Source: JBPCPM01 sp050999155
Lineage (GTDB): Bacteria; Actinomycetota; Thermoleophilia; Solirubrobacterales; 70-9
Direction of reading: 5' to 3'
DNA: 20,593 nucleotides
Assembly (NCBI GenBank): GCA_050999155.1
Contig: JBPCPM010000102.1
Span: 1 to 20,593, forward strand
Position numbers and translations under genes: made by a program. Under the pieces are notes generated by a model. That model had not been told where the DNA came from and searched no databases. It worked only from the letters and a program-made list of their open reading frames with translations. This document shows, in pieces, positions 9,437-15,655 of this stretch (position 1 is the first letter of the stretch; every line of letters begins with the position of its first letter).

Positions 9437-9474
9437 GTTGTTATACACCAGCTTGTGTCAGGTTGTTACATAGT
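9437..9474 (-). promoter_or_regulatory. Probable nuo operon promoter/operator region
   Basis: This is the only AT-richer patch upstream of nuoA. On the minus strand it has a -10-like TATAAC at 9445-9440, which would give a leader of about 50 nt to the nuoA GTG. The plus strand carries GTTGTTA twice (9437-9443 and 9462-9468, 25 bp apart), and between them ACAC and GTGT form a short inverted repeat around CAGCTT. A good -35 is not evident. A CACAA half-site resembling those of the redox repressor Rex is present on the minus strand, but its partner is poor and mis-spaced. Promoter location is inferred from position and composition only. Confidence 0.35.
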
Positions 9475-9670
9475 GTCTAACCGCACTTGGCGAGCGCGAT
9501 CCACGGCCGCCTGCGCGTGCGCCTGTGGCTGCGGCAGCAGCGGCAGCGGGTCGAGCGACCGACCCCTGTGTCGAATCACCCGCGCAACGCCCGGGCGTGA
9601 GCTGCGCGCTGCGCTTGGGCCTGAGCTGCACGCGACGCTCGAGCGCACGCAGCCCCCCGCCCCGCCCCAC

Positions 9671-9770
9671 CGAGTGCCCGATAGTGCGGTCAATGACCCA
9701 AATATCAGGCGGTCGCGGGCCGTTCGTGTGGCGAGTGCCCGATATTGCGGTCATTGGCTAAGGAATCAGG
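9671..9770. repeat. Two-copy direct repeat, period 61 bp
   Basis: A unit of about 39 bp starts at 9671 and again at 9732. The first 27 bases of the two copies match at 24 positions (core CGAGTGCCCGATA, then TGCGGTCA). Both copies also have ATCAGG at the same offset (9704 and 9765). The 61-bp period is close to six helical turns, which would put both copies on the same face of the DNA, as for paired operator sites. The second copy ends 34 bp before the GTG of the membrane protein gene. It could equally be a simple local duplication. Confidence 0.7.
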
Positions 9771-9804
9771 TGCTCGGCGGTCTGTGGCGTGGGGGTGTGG
9801 GCGC

Positions 9805-10239
9805 GTGACCGAGGTCCATGTGATCGTCGGGATCGCTGTGCTCGTCACGAACTTCGGGGTCGCCGCGTGGGGTGGGGTCTCGTGGTTGAGCGACCGGCCG
9901 TCGGTGGGGTTCTGGTACCTGTTGCGGGTCGCCCAGGTGTCGGTGCTCGTACAGGCGGCGATCGGGGGGATCCTGCTGGCCTCCGGGCGCGAGCCCTCGG
10001 AGGGGCTGCACCTCGTCTACGGGCTGCTGCCGATCGTGATCGCCGCGGCGGCCGAGGGCGTGCGGGCCGGGGCAGCCGAGCGGGAGCTCGGCGAGACCGA
10101 TTTCCACGCCCTCGAACGCCAGCGCCAGCGCGCGGTCGCCTACGCGATCGTCCGCCGCGAGACGGCGATCATGGCGGGCTCCTGCGCGGTGATCTTCCTC
10201 CTGGCCCTCCGCGCCGCCTTCGTCAGCCCGGTCGTCTAA
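9805..10239 (+). CDS. Small four-helix membrane protein, unknown function
   Basis: I do not recognise this 144-residue protein. It has four hydrophobic segments (about 5-27, 36-60, 66-86 and 119-139) and a charged, Arg/Glu-rich loop between helices 3 and 4 (about 87-118, including ERELGETDFHALERQRQRA), which would face the cytoplasm under the positive-inside rule. The GTG start at 9805 follows a G-rich stretch (GGGGG near 9791) that may serve as ribosome site. It is transcribed divergently from nuoA and converges on the flavin reductase-like gene with only 26 bp between stops. Codon use matches the neighbours. A role in membrane redox processes is possible from position only. Confidence 0.75.
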   Translation: MTEVHVIVGIAVLVTNFGVAAWGGVSWLSDRPSVGFWYLLRVAQVSVLVQAAIGGILLASGREPSEGLHLVYGLLPIVIAAAAEGVRAGAAERELGETDFHALERQRQRAVAYAIVRRETAIMAGSCAVIFLLALRAAFVSPVV

Positions 10240-10265
10240 AGGCGGGCCCGGGCGCTCGGCTCGGC

Positions 10266-10745
10266 TCAGCCGATCGTGCGGAAGTCGCCGAGGTGCCACA
10301 GGAGGGGGTCCTCGTCGCTGCCGTCGACCTCGGTGACCTCGCCGGTGACGATGAGATGGTCCCCTCCCTCGATCGTCTCGCGCAGCTCGCAGGCGATCCA
10401 CGCAGCGGTGCCGGCCAGGGCGGGGGAGCCCGCCCGCTCGGTCCAGTCCTGGTCGCGCCACTTCTCCGGGTTGGGCTGCTTGCCCGCGAACCGCCGGGCG
10501 ATGCCGGCCTGGCCCGTGGCGAGCACGTTGATCCCGAACCGGCCTGCGTGGCGCGCCGCGTCGAGCGTGCGGGCGGTGCGGGCGAAGCAGACCAGCATGA
10601 GCAGCGGGTCCAGCGACAGCGAGGTCACCGAATTGGCCGTCATTCCCGAGGGTCCGTCGGGGCCCGTGGCCGTGACCACGGTGACCCCGGTCGGGTAGGA
10701 GGCGAGGACCTCGCGGAAATGCTCGGGGTCCGGGCGGGCGCTCAT
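10266..10745 (-). CDS. Flavin reductase-like domain protein (FMN-binding split barrel)
   Basis: The 159-residue product fits the flavin reductase-like family (HpaC/RutF type): small proteins that bind FMN and use NAD(P)H to supply reduced flavin to a partner oxygenase. Family features visible are FREVLASYPTGVTVVTA at the N-terminus, GMTANSVTSLSLDPLLMLVCF, INVLATGQAGIARRFAG, and DHLIVTGEVTEVDG in the C-terminal half. The ATG at 10745 lies 3 bp after the stop of the cupredoxin-like lipoprotein gene, so the two are probably co-transcribed. No oxygenase gene is nearby, so the partner and substrate are unknown. Confidence 0.85.
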   Translation of the reverse strand: MSARPDPEHFREVLASYPTGVTVVTATGPDGPSGMTANSVTSLSLDPLLMLVCFARTARTLDAARHAGRFGINVLATGQAGIARRFAGKQPNPEKWRDQDWTERAGSPALAGTAAWIACELRETIEGGDHLIVTGEVTEVDGSDEDPLLWHLGDFRTIG

Positions 10746-10748
10746 CGA

Positions 10749-11165
10749 TCAGCGGTCGCTGGGCCGGCGGACCTCGATCGTGCCCTTCATGCCCAGCTCC
10801 TCCTGGTTGCCGACCGTGCTGCGGACCGTGTAGGTGCCGGGCTCGAGATCCACCGTCAGCCGTTCCTGCGTGCCGCCCTGGAAGGTCGGGGTGCCCACCA
10901 GCTGCTTCTCGCTGTCGCCCCGGAAGATCCGCCAGTTGTGGGCCAGGCTGCCGTTGTTGACCACGCGGACCTCGATGGGCCTCGGGGGCAGCGTCAGATC
11001 CTGGGGCTCGAACTGGTACTCGGTGAGGCGCACCGTCAGCGCGTCGCCGGTGACCGTGGCCTCCGAACCTCCGCCCAGCGGTGCCCCGCATCCTGCGAGC
11101 AGCGCACCGGCCACCGTCCAGGCGGCTGCCAGGAACAGGAGTCGGGATATGTGGGCGCGGCTCAC
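10749..11165 (-). CDS. Cupredoxin-fold lipoprotein with degenerate copper site
   Basis: The 138-residue product begins with a lipoprotein signal: SRLLFLAAAWTVAGALLAGC, with lipobox L23-A24-G25-C26. A single cupredoxin-like beta-sandwich follows. The first expected ligand, H76, is present in LAHNW, and M126 is present in ELGMKG. At the C-x-V-x-x-H-x4-M loop, however, the protein reads R-S116-T-V-G-N-Q121-E-E-L-G-M126, with Ser in place of Cys and Gln in place of His. A normal type 1 copper centre is therefore unlikely. I chose the GTG at 11165 because the signal peptide starts there; the frame is open further upstream but that part has no such features. No clear ribosome site precedes it. It is divergent from the cytochrome c gene and probably in an operon with the flavin reductase-like gene. 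Confidence 0.82.
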   Translation of the reverse strand: MSRAHISRLLFLAAAWTVAGALLAGCGAPLGGGSEATVTGDALTVRLTEYQFEPQDLTLPPRPIEVRVVNNGSLAHNWRIFRGDSEKQLVGTPTFQGGTQERLTVDLEPGTYTVRSTVGNQEELGMKGTIEVRRPSDR

Positions 11166-11248
11166 GGGAGGTCGCTGCCGACGGAGACAGGGGTGGGTCG
11201 GCGCGGTCGTCCCGCCGGGGGCCCCGCTCCGGGGCGGCGAGAGCAATT

Positions 11249-11668
11249 ATGATGCGCCGCGTCGTGCGCCGCCGTCTTCTCATCGCGCCCCTGCTCGCCC
11301 TGTCGATGTTCGTCGGGGCGTGCGGCAACGAGGGGATCGAACTCTCCAAGGACGATCCCGACTTCAAGGGAGCCAAGCTCTTCGCCGATCGCTGCTCGGG
11401 CTGCCACACGCTCGGAACCGCCGGAGCCGAGGGGTCAGGCGAGAACGACAAGCGGGTCCAAGGCCCGAACTTCAGCCAGCGCCAGGTCGCGGCCAACGAC
11501 GCGCTCTACGCGATCCGCAACGGTGGCTTCTCCGGCGTGATCATGCCCCAGAACATCGTCACCGGATCCGACGCCAAGGCGGTGGCGGACTTCATCGGCA
11601 AGTACTCGGGCGAGAAGGTCGATCGTCCGGCGCAGCCGGGCGAAGCGGACAGTCCCAAGGCGCAGTAG
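11249..11668 (+). CDS. Lipoprotein mono-haem cytochrome c (class I)
   Basis: This 139-residue protein starts MMRRVVRRRLLIAPLLALSMFVGAC: an Arg-rich n-region, a hydrophobic core and a lipobox V22-G23-A24-C25. It should thus be anchored on the outer face of the membrane. The haem-attachment motif is C49-S-G-C52-H53, and the likely distal ligand is M99 in GVIMPQN, as in small class I cytochromes that shuttle electrons in respiration. The tail after residue 120 is charged and flexible. ATG at 11249 and ATG at 11252 are both possible; GGCGAGAG lies about 10 nt upstream. It is divergent from the cupredoxin-like gene across 83 bp and lies 22 bp upstream of serS. Confidence 0.9.
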   Translation: MMRRVVRRRLLIAPLLALSMFVGACGNEGIELSKDDPDFKGAKLFADRCSGCHTLGTAGAEGSGENDKRVQGPNFSQRQVAANDALYAIRNGGFSGVIMPQNIVTGSDAKAVADFIGKYSGEKVDRPAQPGEADSPKAQ

Positions 11669-11690
11669 CGCCGCCGGGCAGGAGAGCGCC

Positions 11691-12962
11691 TCGCTCGACC
11701 TCAAGCAGATCCGCCGCGATCCCGGTGTCGCCCGAGCAGCGCTCGCCCGCCGCGGCGCCGCCGACGCGCTCGACGAGCTCCTCGCGCTCGATGAGCGTCG
11801 CCGCGTGCTCCTGCCCGAGGTGGAGTCGGGTCGGGCCCGGCGCAACGACGTCTCGCGCCAGATCGGCGAGGCCAAGCGTACGGGAGCGCCTGCGGAAGAG
11901 GCGATCGCCGAGATGCGTGACCTGTCGGGCCGGCTCAAGGAGCTCGAGGCGGAGCTGACCGAGGTCGAGGCCCGCCGCGAGGCGCTGGCCGTCTCGCTTC
12001 CCAACATCCCCGCACCCGACGCTCCCGACGGTGACAGCGACGCCGACGCCGAGCTGATCCGGACCGTGGGCGACCCACCGGAGTTCGGCTTCGAGCCCCG
12101 GGACCACCTCGACCTCGGGCGCGCCCATGGCGTCATCGACATGGAGGCCGGCGCCCGGGTGTCCGGATCGCGCTTCGCCTACCTGCTCGGCGAGCTCGTC
12201 TTCGTGGAGATGGCCCTCGTCCGGTTCGCCCTGTCGGTGCTCCACGAGGAGGGCTTCACCCCGGTCGTGCCGCCGGTGCTCGTGCGCGAGGAGGCGCTCG
12301 TCGGCACCGGGTTCTTCCCGGGGGAGCGGGAGATGATCTACGAGATCCCCCGCGATGAGCTGTTTCTCATCGGCACCTCCGAGGTCCCGCTGGCCGGCCT
12401 GCACGCGGGGGAGCTGATCGAAGACGGCGTCCTTCCCCGTCGCTACGCCGGATTTTCCACCTGCTTCCGCCGCGAGGCCGGCGCCGCCGGTCGCGACACC
12501 CGGGGGATCTTCCGGGTGCACCAGTTCGACAAGGTCGAGATGTTCTCGTTCGTCGCGCCCGAGGACTCCGTCGCCGAGCACGAGCGGATCCTCGCCCTCG
12601 AGGAGCGGATCCTGCAGGCGCTGGAGATCCCCTACCGCGTGATCAGCATCCCGGTCGGCGACCTCGGCGCGCCCGCGGCCAAGAAGTACGACTGCGAGGC
12701 CTGGATTCCCAGCCAGCAGCGCTACCGGGAGGTCACCTCGTGCTCGAACACGACCGACTACCAGGCCCGCCGCATGGACTGCCGCTACCGCCCCGCCGCG
12801 GGCGAGGCCCCGATCCACGTCCACACCCTCAACGGGACGGCCGTCGCAGTCGGTAGGACCCTGATCGCGCTGATGGAGAACGGCCAGCAGGCCGATGGCT
12901 CGGTGCGCCTGCCCGAGGCGCTGGGCGAGTACGGATCTCCGGCAGCGATCGGGACGCGATAG
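11691..12962 (+). CDS. serS: Seryl-tRNA synthetase (SerRS), start codon reads TCG
   Basis: SerRS attaches serine to tRNA-Ser in the cytoplasm. The product shows the N-terminal coiled-coil tRNA-binding arm (to about residue 110) and then the class II catalytic core: GTSEVPLAGLH, motif 2 FRREAGAAGRDTRGIFRVHQFDKVEMF-type region, and motif 3 NGTAVAVGRTLIALMEN. Read from 11691 it has 423 residues, a normal length. Bacterial SerRS usually begins M-L-D-L-K-x-I-R; here the DNA gives S-L-D-L-K-Q-I-R, with TCG at 11691-11693 in the initiator position and AGGAG at 11680-11684 correctly spaced before it. No ATG, GTG, TTG or CTG occurs in frame between there and GTG 11805, which would delete part of the coiled coil. 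I therefore place the start at 11691 as a mutated or misread TTG. The tRNA-Ser gene lies elsewhere in this window (19039-19127). Confidence 0.93.
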   Translation, partial: SLDLKQIRRDPGVARAALARRGAADALDELLALDERRRVLLPEVESGRARRNDVSRQIGEAKRTGAPAEEAIAEMRDLSGRLKELEAELTEVEARREALAVSLPNIPAPDAPDGDSDADAELIRTVGDPPEFGFEPRDHLDLGRAHGVIDMEAGARVSGSRFAYLLGELVFVEMALVRFALSVLHEEGFTPVVPPVLVREEALVGTGFFPGEREMIYEIPRDELFLIGTSEVPLAGLHAGELIEDGVLPRRYAGFSTCFRREAGAAGRDTRGIFRVHQFDKVEMFSFVAPEDSVAEHERILALEERILQALEIPYRVISIPVGDLGAPAAKKYDCEAWIPSQQRYREVTSCSNTTDYQARRMDCRYRPAAGEAPIHVHTLNGTAVAVGRTLIALMENGQQADGSVRLPEALGEYGSPAAIGTR

Positions 12963-13000
12963 CGGTACCGGAGCTTTCCGCACCCATCCTGTGGTACCAC
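12963..13000. promoter_or_regulatory. Pair of GGTACC-centred palindromes
   Basis: Between the serS stop and the next gene lie an 8-bp palindrome CGGTACCG (12963-12970) and a 10-bp palindrome GTGGTACCAC (12991-13000). Their centres are 29 bp apart. The second ends 6 bp before the ATG at 13007. They could be operator half-sites for the downstream secreted protein or be incidental. No terminator-like hairpin is seen after serS. Confidence 0.3.
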
Positions 13001-13006
13001 CCCGGG

Positions 13007-14482
13007 ATGGGAGGCGGTCAGTACGACAGCCGGTCGGCGCGGACGCTTATCTTCCTCGTCAGCCTCCTGGCCACGGCCGCTCTGGCACCGTCGCCGGCCG
13101 GAGCGTCCCCGGCGTTGGAGGTCGGGATCCAGGACGACGCCCTGCTCACCTACGGCGCGGCCGAGACGGCCATGTCGGGCTGGCGTGAGATCGGCATTCG
13201 CCGGGTCCGCTACAACGTCGTCTGGAACAAGGTTGCGCCCGCGCCGTTCTCCACCCGCGGGCCCGAGGCCTTCGACGGGTCCGACCACCGCGATCCCGGC
13301 TACGATTGGTCGCGGGTCGACCGGGCCGTCCGCGGCGCGGCGGCCCGCGGGCTGCGCGTGCAGCTCACCATCACCGGTCCCGGACCGGTATGGGCCAGCG
13401 CGTCCCCCGGGCGCCGGCTGGGCGTCTGGAAGCCGTCCGTCGACGGGTTCGCCCGTTTCGCCGGGGCAGTCGCGGCCCGCTATCAGGACGAGACGGACCT
13501 CTACAGCATCTACAACGAGCCCAACCAGGCCGGCTGGCTCCAGCCGCAGTCGGTGAAGCGGAAGGGGCGGTACGAGCCGTACGCGCCGCACTACTACCGG
13601 CGCCTGGTGCGGGCCGCCTATCCGCAGATCCGCGCCCGGGACGCGAGCGCACACGTCCTCATCGGGGAGCTCGCGCCGTCGGGGCACAACCGCGTCGGTC
13701 ACCGAAAGGCGCTGAGGCCGCTGCCCTTCCTGCGGTCGTTCGGATGCGTGGATCGGAAGTACCGCCCCGTGCGCGACGGCTACTGCAGGAACTTCCGATC
13801 GGCGGTCGCCGGGGGCATCGCCCACCACTCCCACGCGGAGCTGCAGTCGCCGCAGACCAGGTCGGCCAACATCGGTGACGCGCAGATCGCCGACACCTCG
13901 CGGTTGCTGCGCGTCGTCGACCGCCTGCAGCGCAAGCACCGGCTGCGCAAGCCGGGCAAGGGCAAGCTCAGCGCGTGGTTCACCGAGGTCTCCTACCAGA
14001 CCAATCCGCCCGATCCGGACTCCGGAATCCCCCCCTACCTGCAGGCCCAGTGGATGCAGGAGGCCCAGTACGTCATGTGGCGCCATCCCAGGGTCCGGGG
14101 ATGGACGCAGTACGTCTACAAGGACGAGCCGGAACGACCCGGCCGCGAACGCTGGCTGGGCTGGCAGAGCGGCCTCTTCGACGTCGACGGCAAGGCCAAG
14201 CCGTACGCCGCCAGCTACATCGATCCGATCTGGGCCAGCCGGACGACGGTACGCCGGGGCAGCGCGACCCGCATCTGGGGTCAGTACAAGCCCGACCCCG
14301 GAGCGGTCGTGAGGCTGCTGTACCGCAATCGGGGCTCGTCGCGGTGGCGGCTGCTGCGCCGTGTGCGGACCGATCGGGCCGGGTACTTCTCGGTGGTCTT
14401 GCGCCCCGGGCGCAGCCGCGACTACCGGTTCGATCACGAACGGGGCAGCAGCGACCAGACGACCGTTACGGTGCGCCGCTGA
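13007..14482 (+). CDS. Secreted glycoside hydrolase-like TIM-barrel protein with C-terminal beta domain
   Basis: The 491-residue product has a Sec-type signal (residues ~10-34: TLIFLVSLLATAALAPSPAGAS). A barrel like those of clan GH-A glycosidases (GH5/GH39-type) follows, with strand motifs IGIRRVRYNVVWNKVAP (63-78), GLRVQLTITGPGPVWAS (115-131) and LYSIYNEPNQAGWL. E171 in NEPN is the likely acid/base, and E327 in WFTEVSYQT is the best candidate nucleophile. Residues ~410-491 form a separate Arg-rich beta domain (TVRRGSATRIWGQYKP...GYFSVVLRPGRSRDYRF). The substrate is unknown; an envelope or environmental glycan is likely. The start is ATG 13007, with no convincing ribosome site. The stop lies in an 11-bp tandem repeat. 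Confidence 0.82.
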   Translation: MGGGQYDSRSARTLIFLVSLLATAALAPSPAGASPALEVGIQDDALLTYGAAETAMSGWREIGIRRVRYNVVWNKVAPAPFSTRGPEAFDGSDHRDPGYDWSRVDRAVRGAAARGLRVQLTITGPGPVWASASPGRRLGVWKPSVDGFARFAGAVAARYQDETDLYSIYNEPNQAGWLQPQSVKRKGRYEPYAPHYYRRLVRAAYPQIRARDASAHVLIGELAPSGHNRVGHRKALRPLPFLRSFGCVDRKYRPVRDGYCRNFRSAVAGGIAHHSHAELQSPQTRSANIGDAQIADTSRLLRVVDRLQRKHRLRKPGKGKLSAWFTEVSYQTNPPDPDSGIPPYLQAQWMQEAQYVMWRHPRVRGWTQYVYKDEPERPGRERWLGWQSGLFDVDGKAKPYAASYIDPIWASRTTVRRGSATRIWGQYKPDPGAVVRLLYRNRGSSRWRLLRRVRTDRAGYFSVVLRPGRSRDYRFDHERGSSDQTTVTVRR

Positions 14483-14509
14483 CCGGCCGCTGACCGGCCG
14501 CTGACCGGC
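14477..14509 (+). repeat. Three tandem 11-bp units covering the stop codon
   Basis: CGCTGACCGGC is repeated exactly three times (14477-14487, 14488-14498, 14499-14509), and a degenerate fourth copy begins CGCTGG. The first copy contains the TGA stop (14480-14482) of the glycosidase-like gene. Because 11 is not a multiple of 3, the three TGA triplets fall in all three reading frames (14480, 14491, 14502). Confidence 0.9.
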
Positions 14510-14559
14510 CGCTGGCCCCCGGGTTGATCCACGCGGTCCGGTCCTGCGTAGCCAAGGAC

Positions 14560-14781
14560 ATGCCAAATATCGGACCACTCGAACTTGTCGTAGTCCTCGC
14601 CATCGCGCTCATCGTCTTTGGACCCAAACGGGTCCCCGAGATGGGCAAGTCGCTCGGGCGCGGCATCCGCGAGTTCAAATCCTCGATCGGTGGCCTCACC
14701 GCCACCGACGACGAGGCGCCGCGTCTTGCGGCCCCCGAAGTCGATCGCCGGCCCGAGCCGGTGGCTGCCGAGCGCAGCTGA
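14560..14781 (+). CDS. tatA: Twin-arginine translocase subunit TatA/E
   Basis: The 73-residue product has the TatA/E layout: a short periplasmic N-terminus (MPNIGPLEL), one membrane helix (about 7-20), the FGP hinge (20-22), an amphipathic helix (PEMGKSLGRGIREFKSSI) and a disordered acidic tail. TatA oligomers form the pore of the Tat system, which exports folded proteins. I chose the ATG at 14560 because TatA proteins begin here. An AAGGA ends one base before it, which is too close for a standard ribosome site, so initiation may be unusual; a TTG at 14524 in frame is the alternative. No tatC or tatB is nearby. The next two genes encode exported ferritin-like proteins that are plausible Tat cargo. 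Confidence 0.92.
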   Translation: MPNIGPLELVVVLAIALIVFGPKRVPEMGKSLGRGIREFKSSIGGLTATDDEAPRLAAPEVDRRPEPVAAERS

Positions 14782-14789
14782 CAACGTTC

Positions 14790-14810
14790 GGATCACCTAA
14801 GGTGTGATCC
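14790..14810 (+). promoter_or_regulatory. Inverted repeat downstream of tatA
   Basis: GGATCAC (14790-14796) and GTGATCC (14804-14810) form a perfect 7-bp inverted repeat around a 7-nt loop, 8 bp after the tatA stop. No T-run follows, so it may be a weak terminator or an operator site for the downstream ferritin-like genes. Confidence 0.4.
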
Positions 14811-14839
14811 GGCACCTGAGCGGGGACGTATCACCAACA

Positions 14840-14894
14840 AGACGCAGGGAACCGGCACCGGTTTCCCGAAGGTGTCTTTCCACCACCTGCGTCT
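14840..14894 (+). promoter_or_regulatory. Foldable leader upstream of the ferritin-like genes
   Basis: GACGCAGG (14841-14848) pairs perfectly with CCTGCGTC (14886-14893), extended by A14840-T14894. Enclosed are a second hairpin, GAACCGG/CCGGTTTC (14849-14855 with 14858-14865, one bulge), and a third, GGTG/CACC (14871-14874 with 14881-14884). Together they can form a three-way junction about 50 nt before the first ferritin-like start. I could not match it to a riboswitch class. The same segment also contains GGAAC (14848-14852), an ECF-type -35 element, followed 18 bp later by GGTGTC, so it may instead be a sigma-dependent promoter with a dyad operator. Confidence 0.4.
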
Positions 14895-14945
14895 GGCCGC
14901 AAGCCACCGCGGCCACACCATCATCAACCGAGGGGAATGCCAGCA

Positions 14946-15626
14946 ATGACAGACAGTTCACTCGAGCGGGACCGGAGCACCGTGCTCCGAGACCCCGTAT
15001 CGCGGAAGCGCTTCTTCCGCCTCATGGGCGGGACCGGCGCCGCCGGAGCACTCGCCGTCGTCGTTGCCGCCTGTGGCGACGACGAGGAAGAGGCCGGATC
15101 AGGCGACACCGGAAGCGAAACCGGCGACGCCGACGCCCTCGCCCAGTTCGGCGAAGGCGACATCGGCATCGCGAACTACGCGCTGACCCTCGAGTACCTC
15201 GAGGCCGACTTCTACTCCAAGGCCGCTGAGAGCGGGATGCTCAAGGGCGCCGCCCTGGAGCTCGGCAAGTCGTTCGGCGAGCACGAGCAGGCCCACGTCG
15301 AGGCGCTGGAGAAGATGATCAAGGACGCGGGCGGCACCCCGGCCGACAAGCCGAAGACCGAGTTCCCGCTCGACAGCCAAGACCAGATCCTGGAGCTGGC
15401 CGCGACCGTCGAGAACCTCGGCGCCGCCGCCTACCTGGGTCAGGCCGCCAACATCGAGAGCGAAGACATTCTCGCCGCGGCGCTGTCGATCCACACCGTC
15501 GAAGGTCGCCACGCGGCGGCGCTGAACAAGACCATCGGCAAGCCGATCACGCCCGACGGCGCGTTCGCCAAGCCGGCCTCTGCTCAGGAAGTGCTGGACG
15601 AAGTCCAGCAGTTCATCAAGAGCTGA
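14946..15626 (+). CDS. Exported ferritin-like (DUF/Ferritin_2-type) lipoprotein
   Basis: The 226-residue protein has a Tat-like signal, SRKRFFRLMGG (residues 19-29), with Arg-Lys where twin arginine is expected. A hydrophobic core and a lipobox V40-A41-A42-C43 follow, so it is probably a membrane-anchored lipoprotein. After an acidic, Gly/Ser/Glu linker, a four-helix ferritin-like domain begins at ~70. Candidate diiron ligands are all present: E83/E86 (LEYLEADFY), E114-x-x-H117, E156 and E186-x-x-H189. The family is exported ferritin-like proteins of unknown role; iron binding or peroxide handling is inferred. The ATG at 14946 is preferred to that at 14937 because AGGGG (14931-14935) is well spaced only for 14946. 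A paralogue follows 29 bp downstream. Confidence 0.88.
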   Translation: MTDSSLERDRSTVLRDPVSRKRFFRLMGGTGAAGALAVVVAACGDDEEEAGSGDTGSETGDADALAQFGEGDIGIANYALTLEYLEADFYSKAAESGMLKGAALELGKSFGEHEQAHVEALEKMIKDAGGTPADKPKTEFPLDSQDQILELAATVENLGAAAYLGQAANIESEDILAAALSIHTVEGRHAAALNKTIGKPITPDGAFAKPASAQEVLDEVQQFIKS

Positions 15627-15655
15627 CCCGGGCACTAGGAAAGGAGACTCAGAAC

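Larger units (their letters stand above)
9384..9804. other. Non-coding divergent intergenic region (421 bp)
   Basis: Open frames exist here on both strands, but none has a recognisable domain, a ribosome site or believable amino-acid composition, so I read it as non-coding. It separates the divergent nuo operon from the small membrane protein gene. From left to right it holds the probable nuo promoter/operator, a very GC-rich stretch with several self-complementary pieces (for example GGTCG-AG-CGACC at 9549-9560, and GCTGCG near 9603 opposing CGCAGC near 9647), a C-rich patch around 9652-9669, and a two-copy direct repeat. Confidence 0.6.

Noticed and set aside
9458..9808. Open frames on both strands in the nuo divergent intergenic region
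   Set aside because: Repetitive Ala/Arg/Pro composition, no ribosome site and overlap with promoter-like and repeat sequence. Nothing resembles a protein family.
9766..11496. Minus-strand open frame of about 576 codons spanning four genes
   Set aside because: It crosses the flavin reductase, cupredoxin and cytochrome c genes in another frame and has no recognisable domain.
14820..14945. Known riboswitch (c-di-AMP ydaO or c-di-GMP type) upstream of the ferritin-like genes
   Set aside because: Partial resemblance such as GGGAACC and CTTTCCACC, but the conserved core blocks of those classes are missing and the region is too short.
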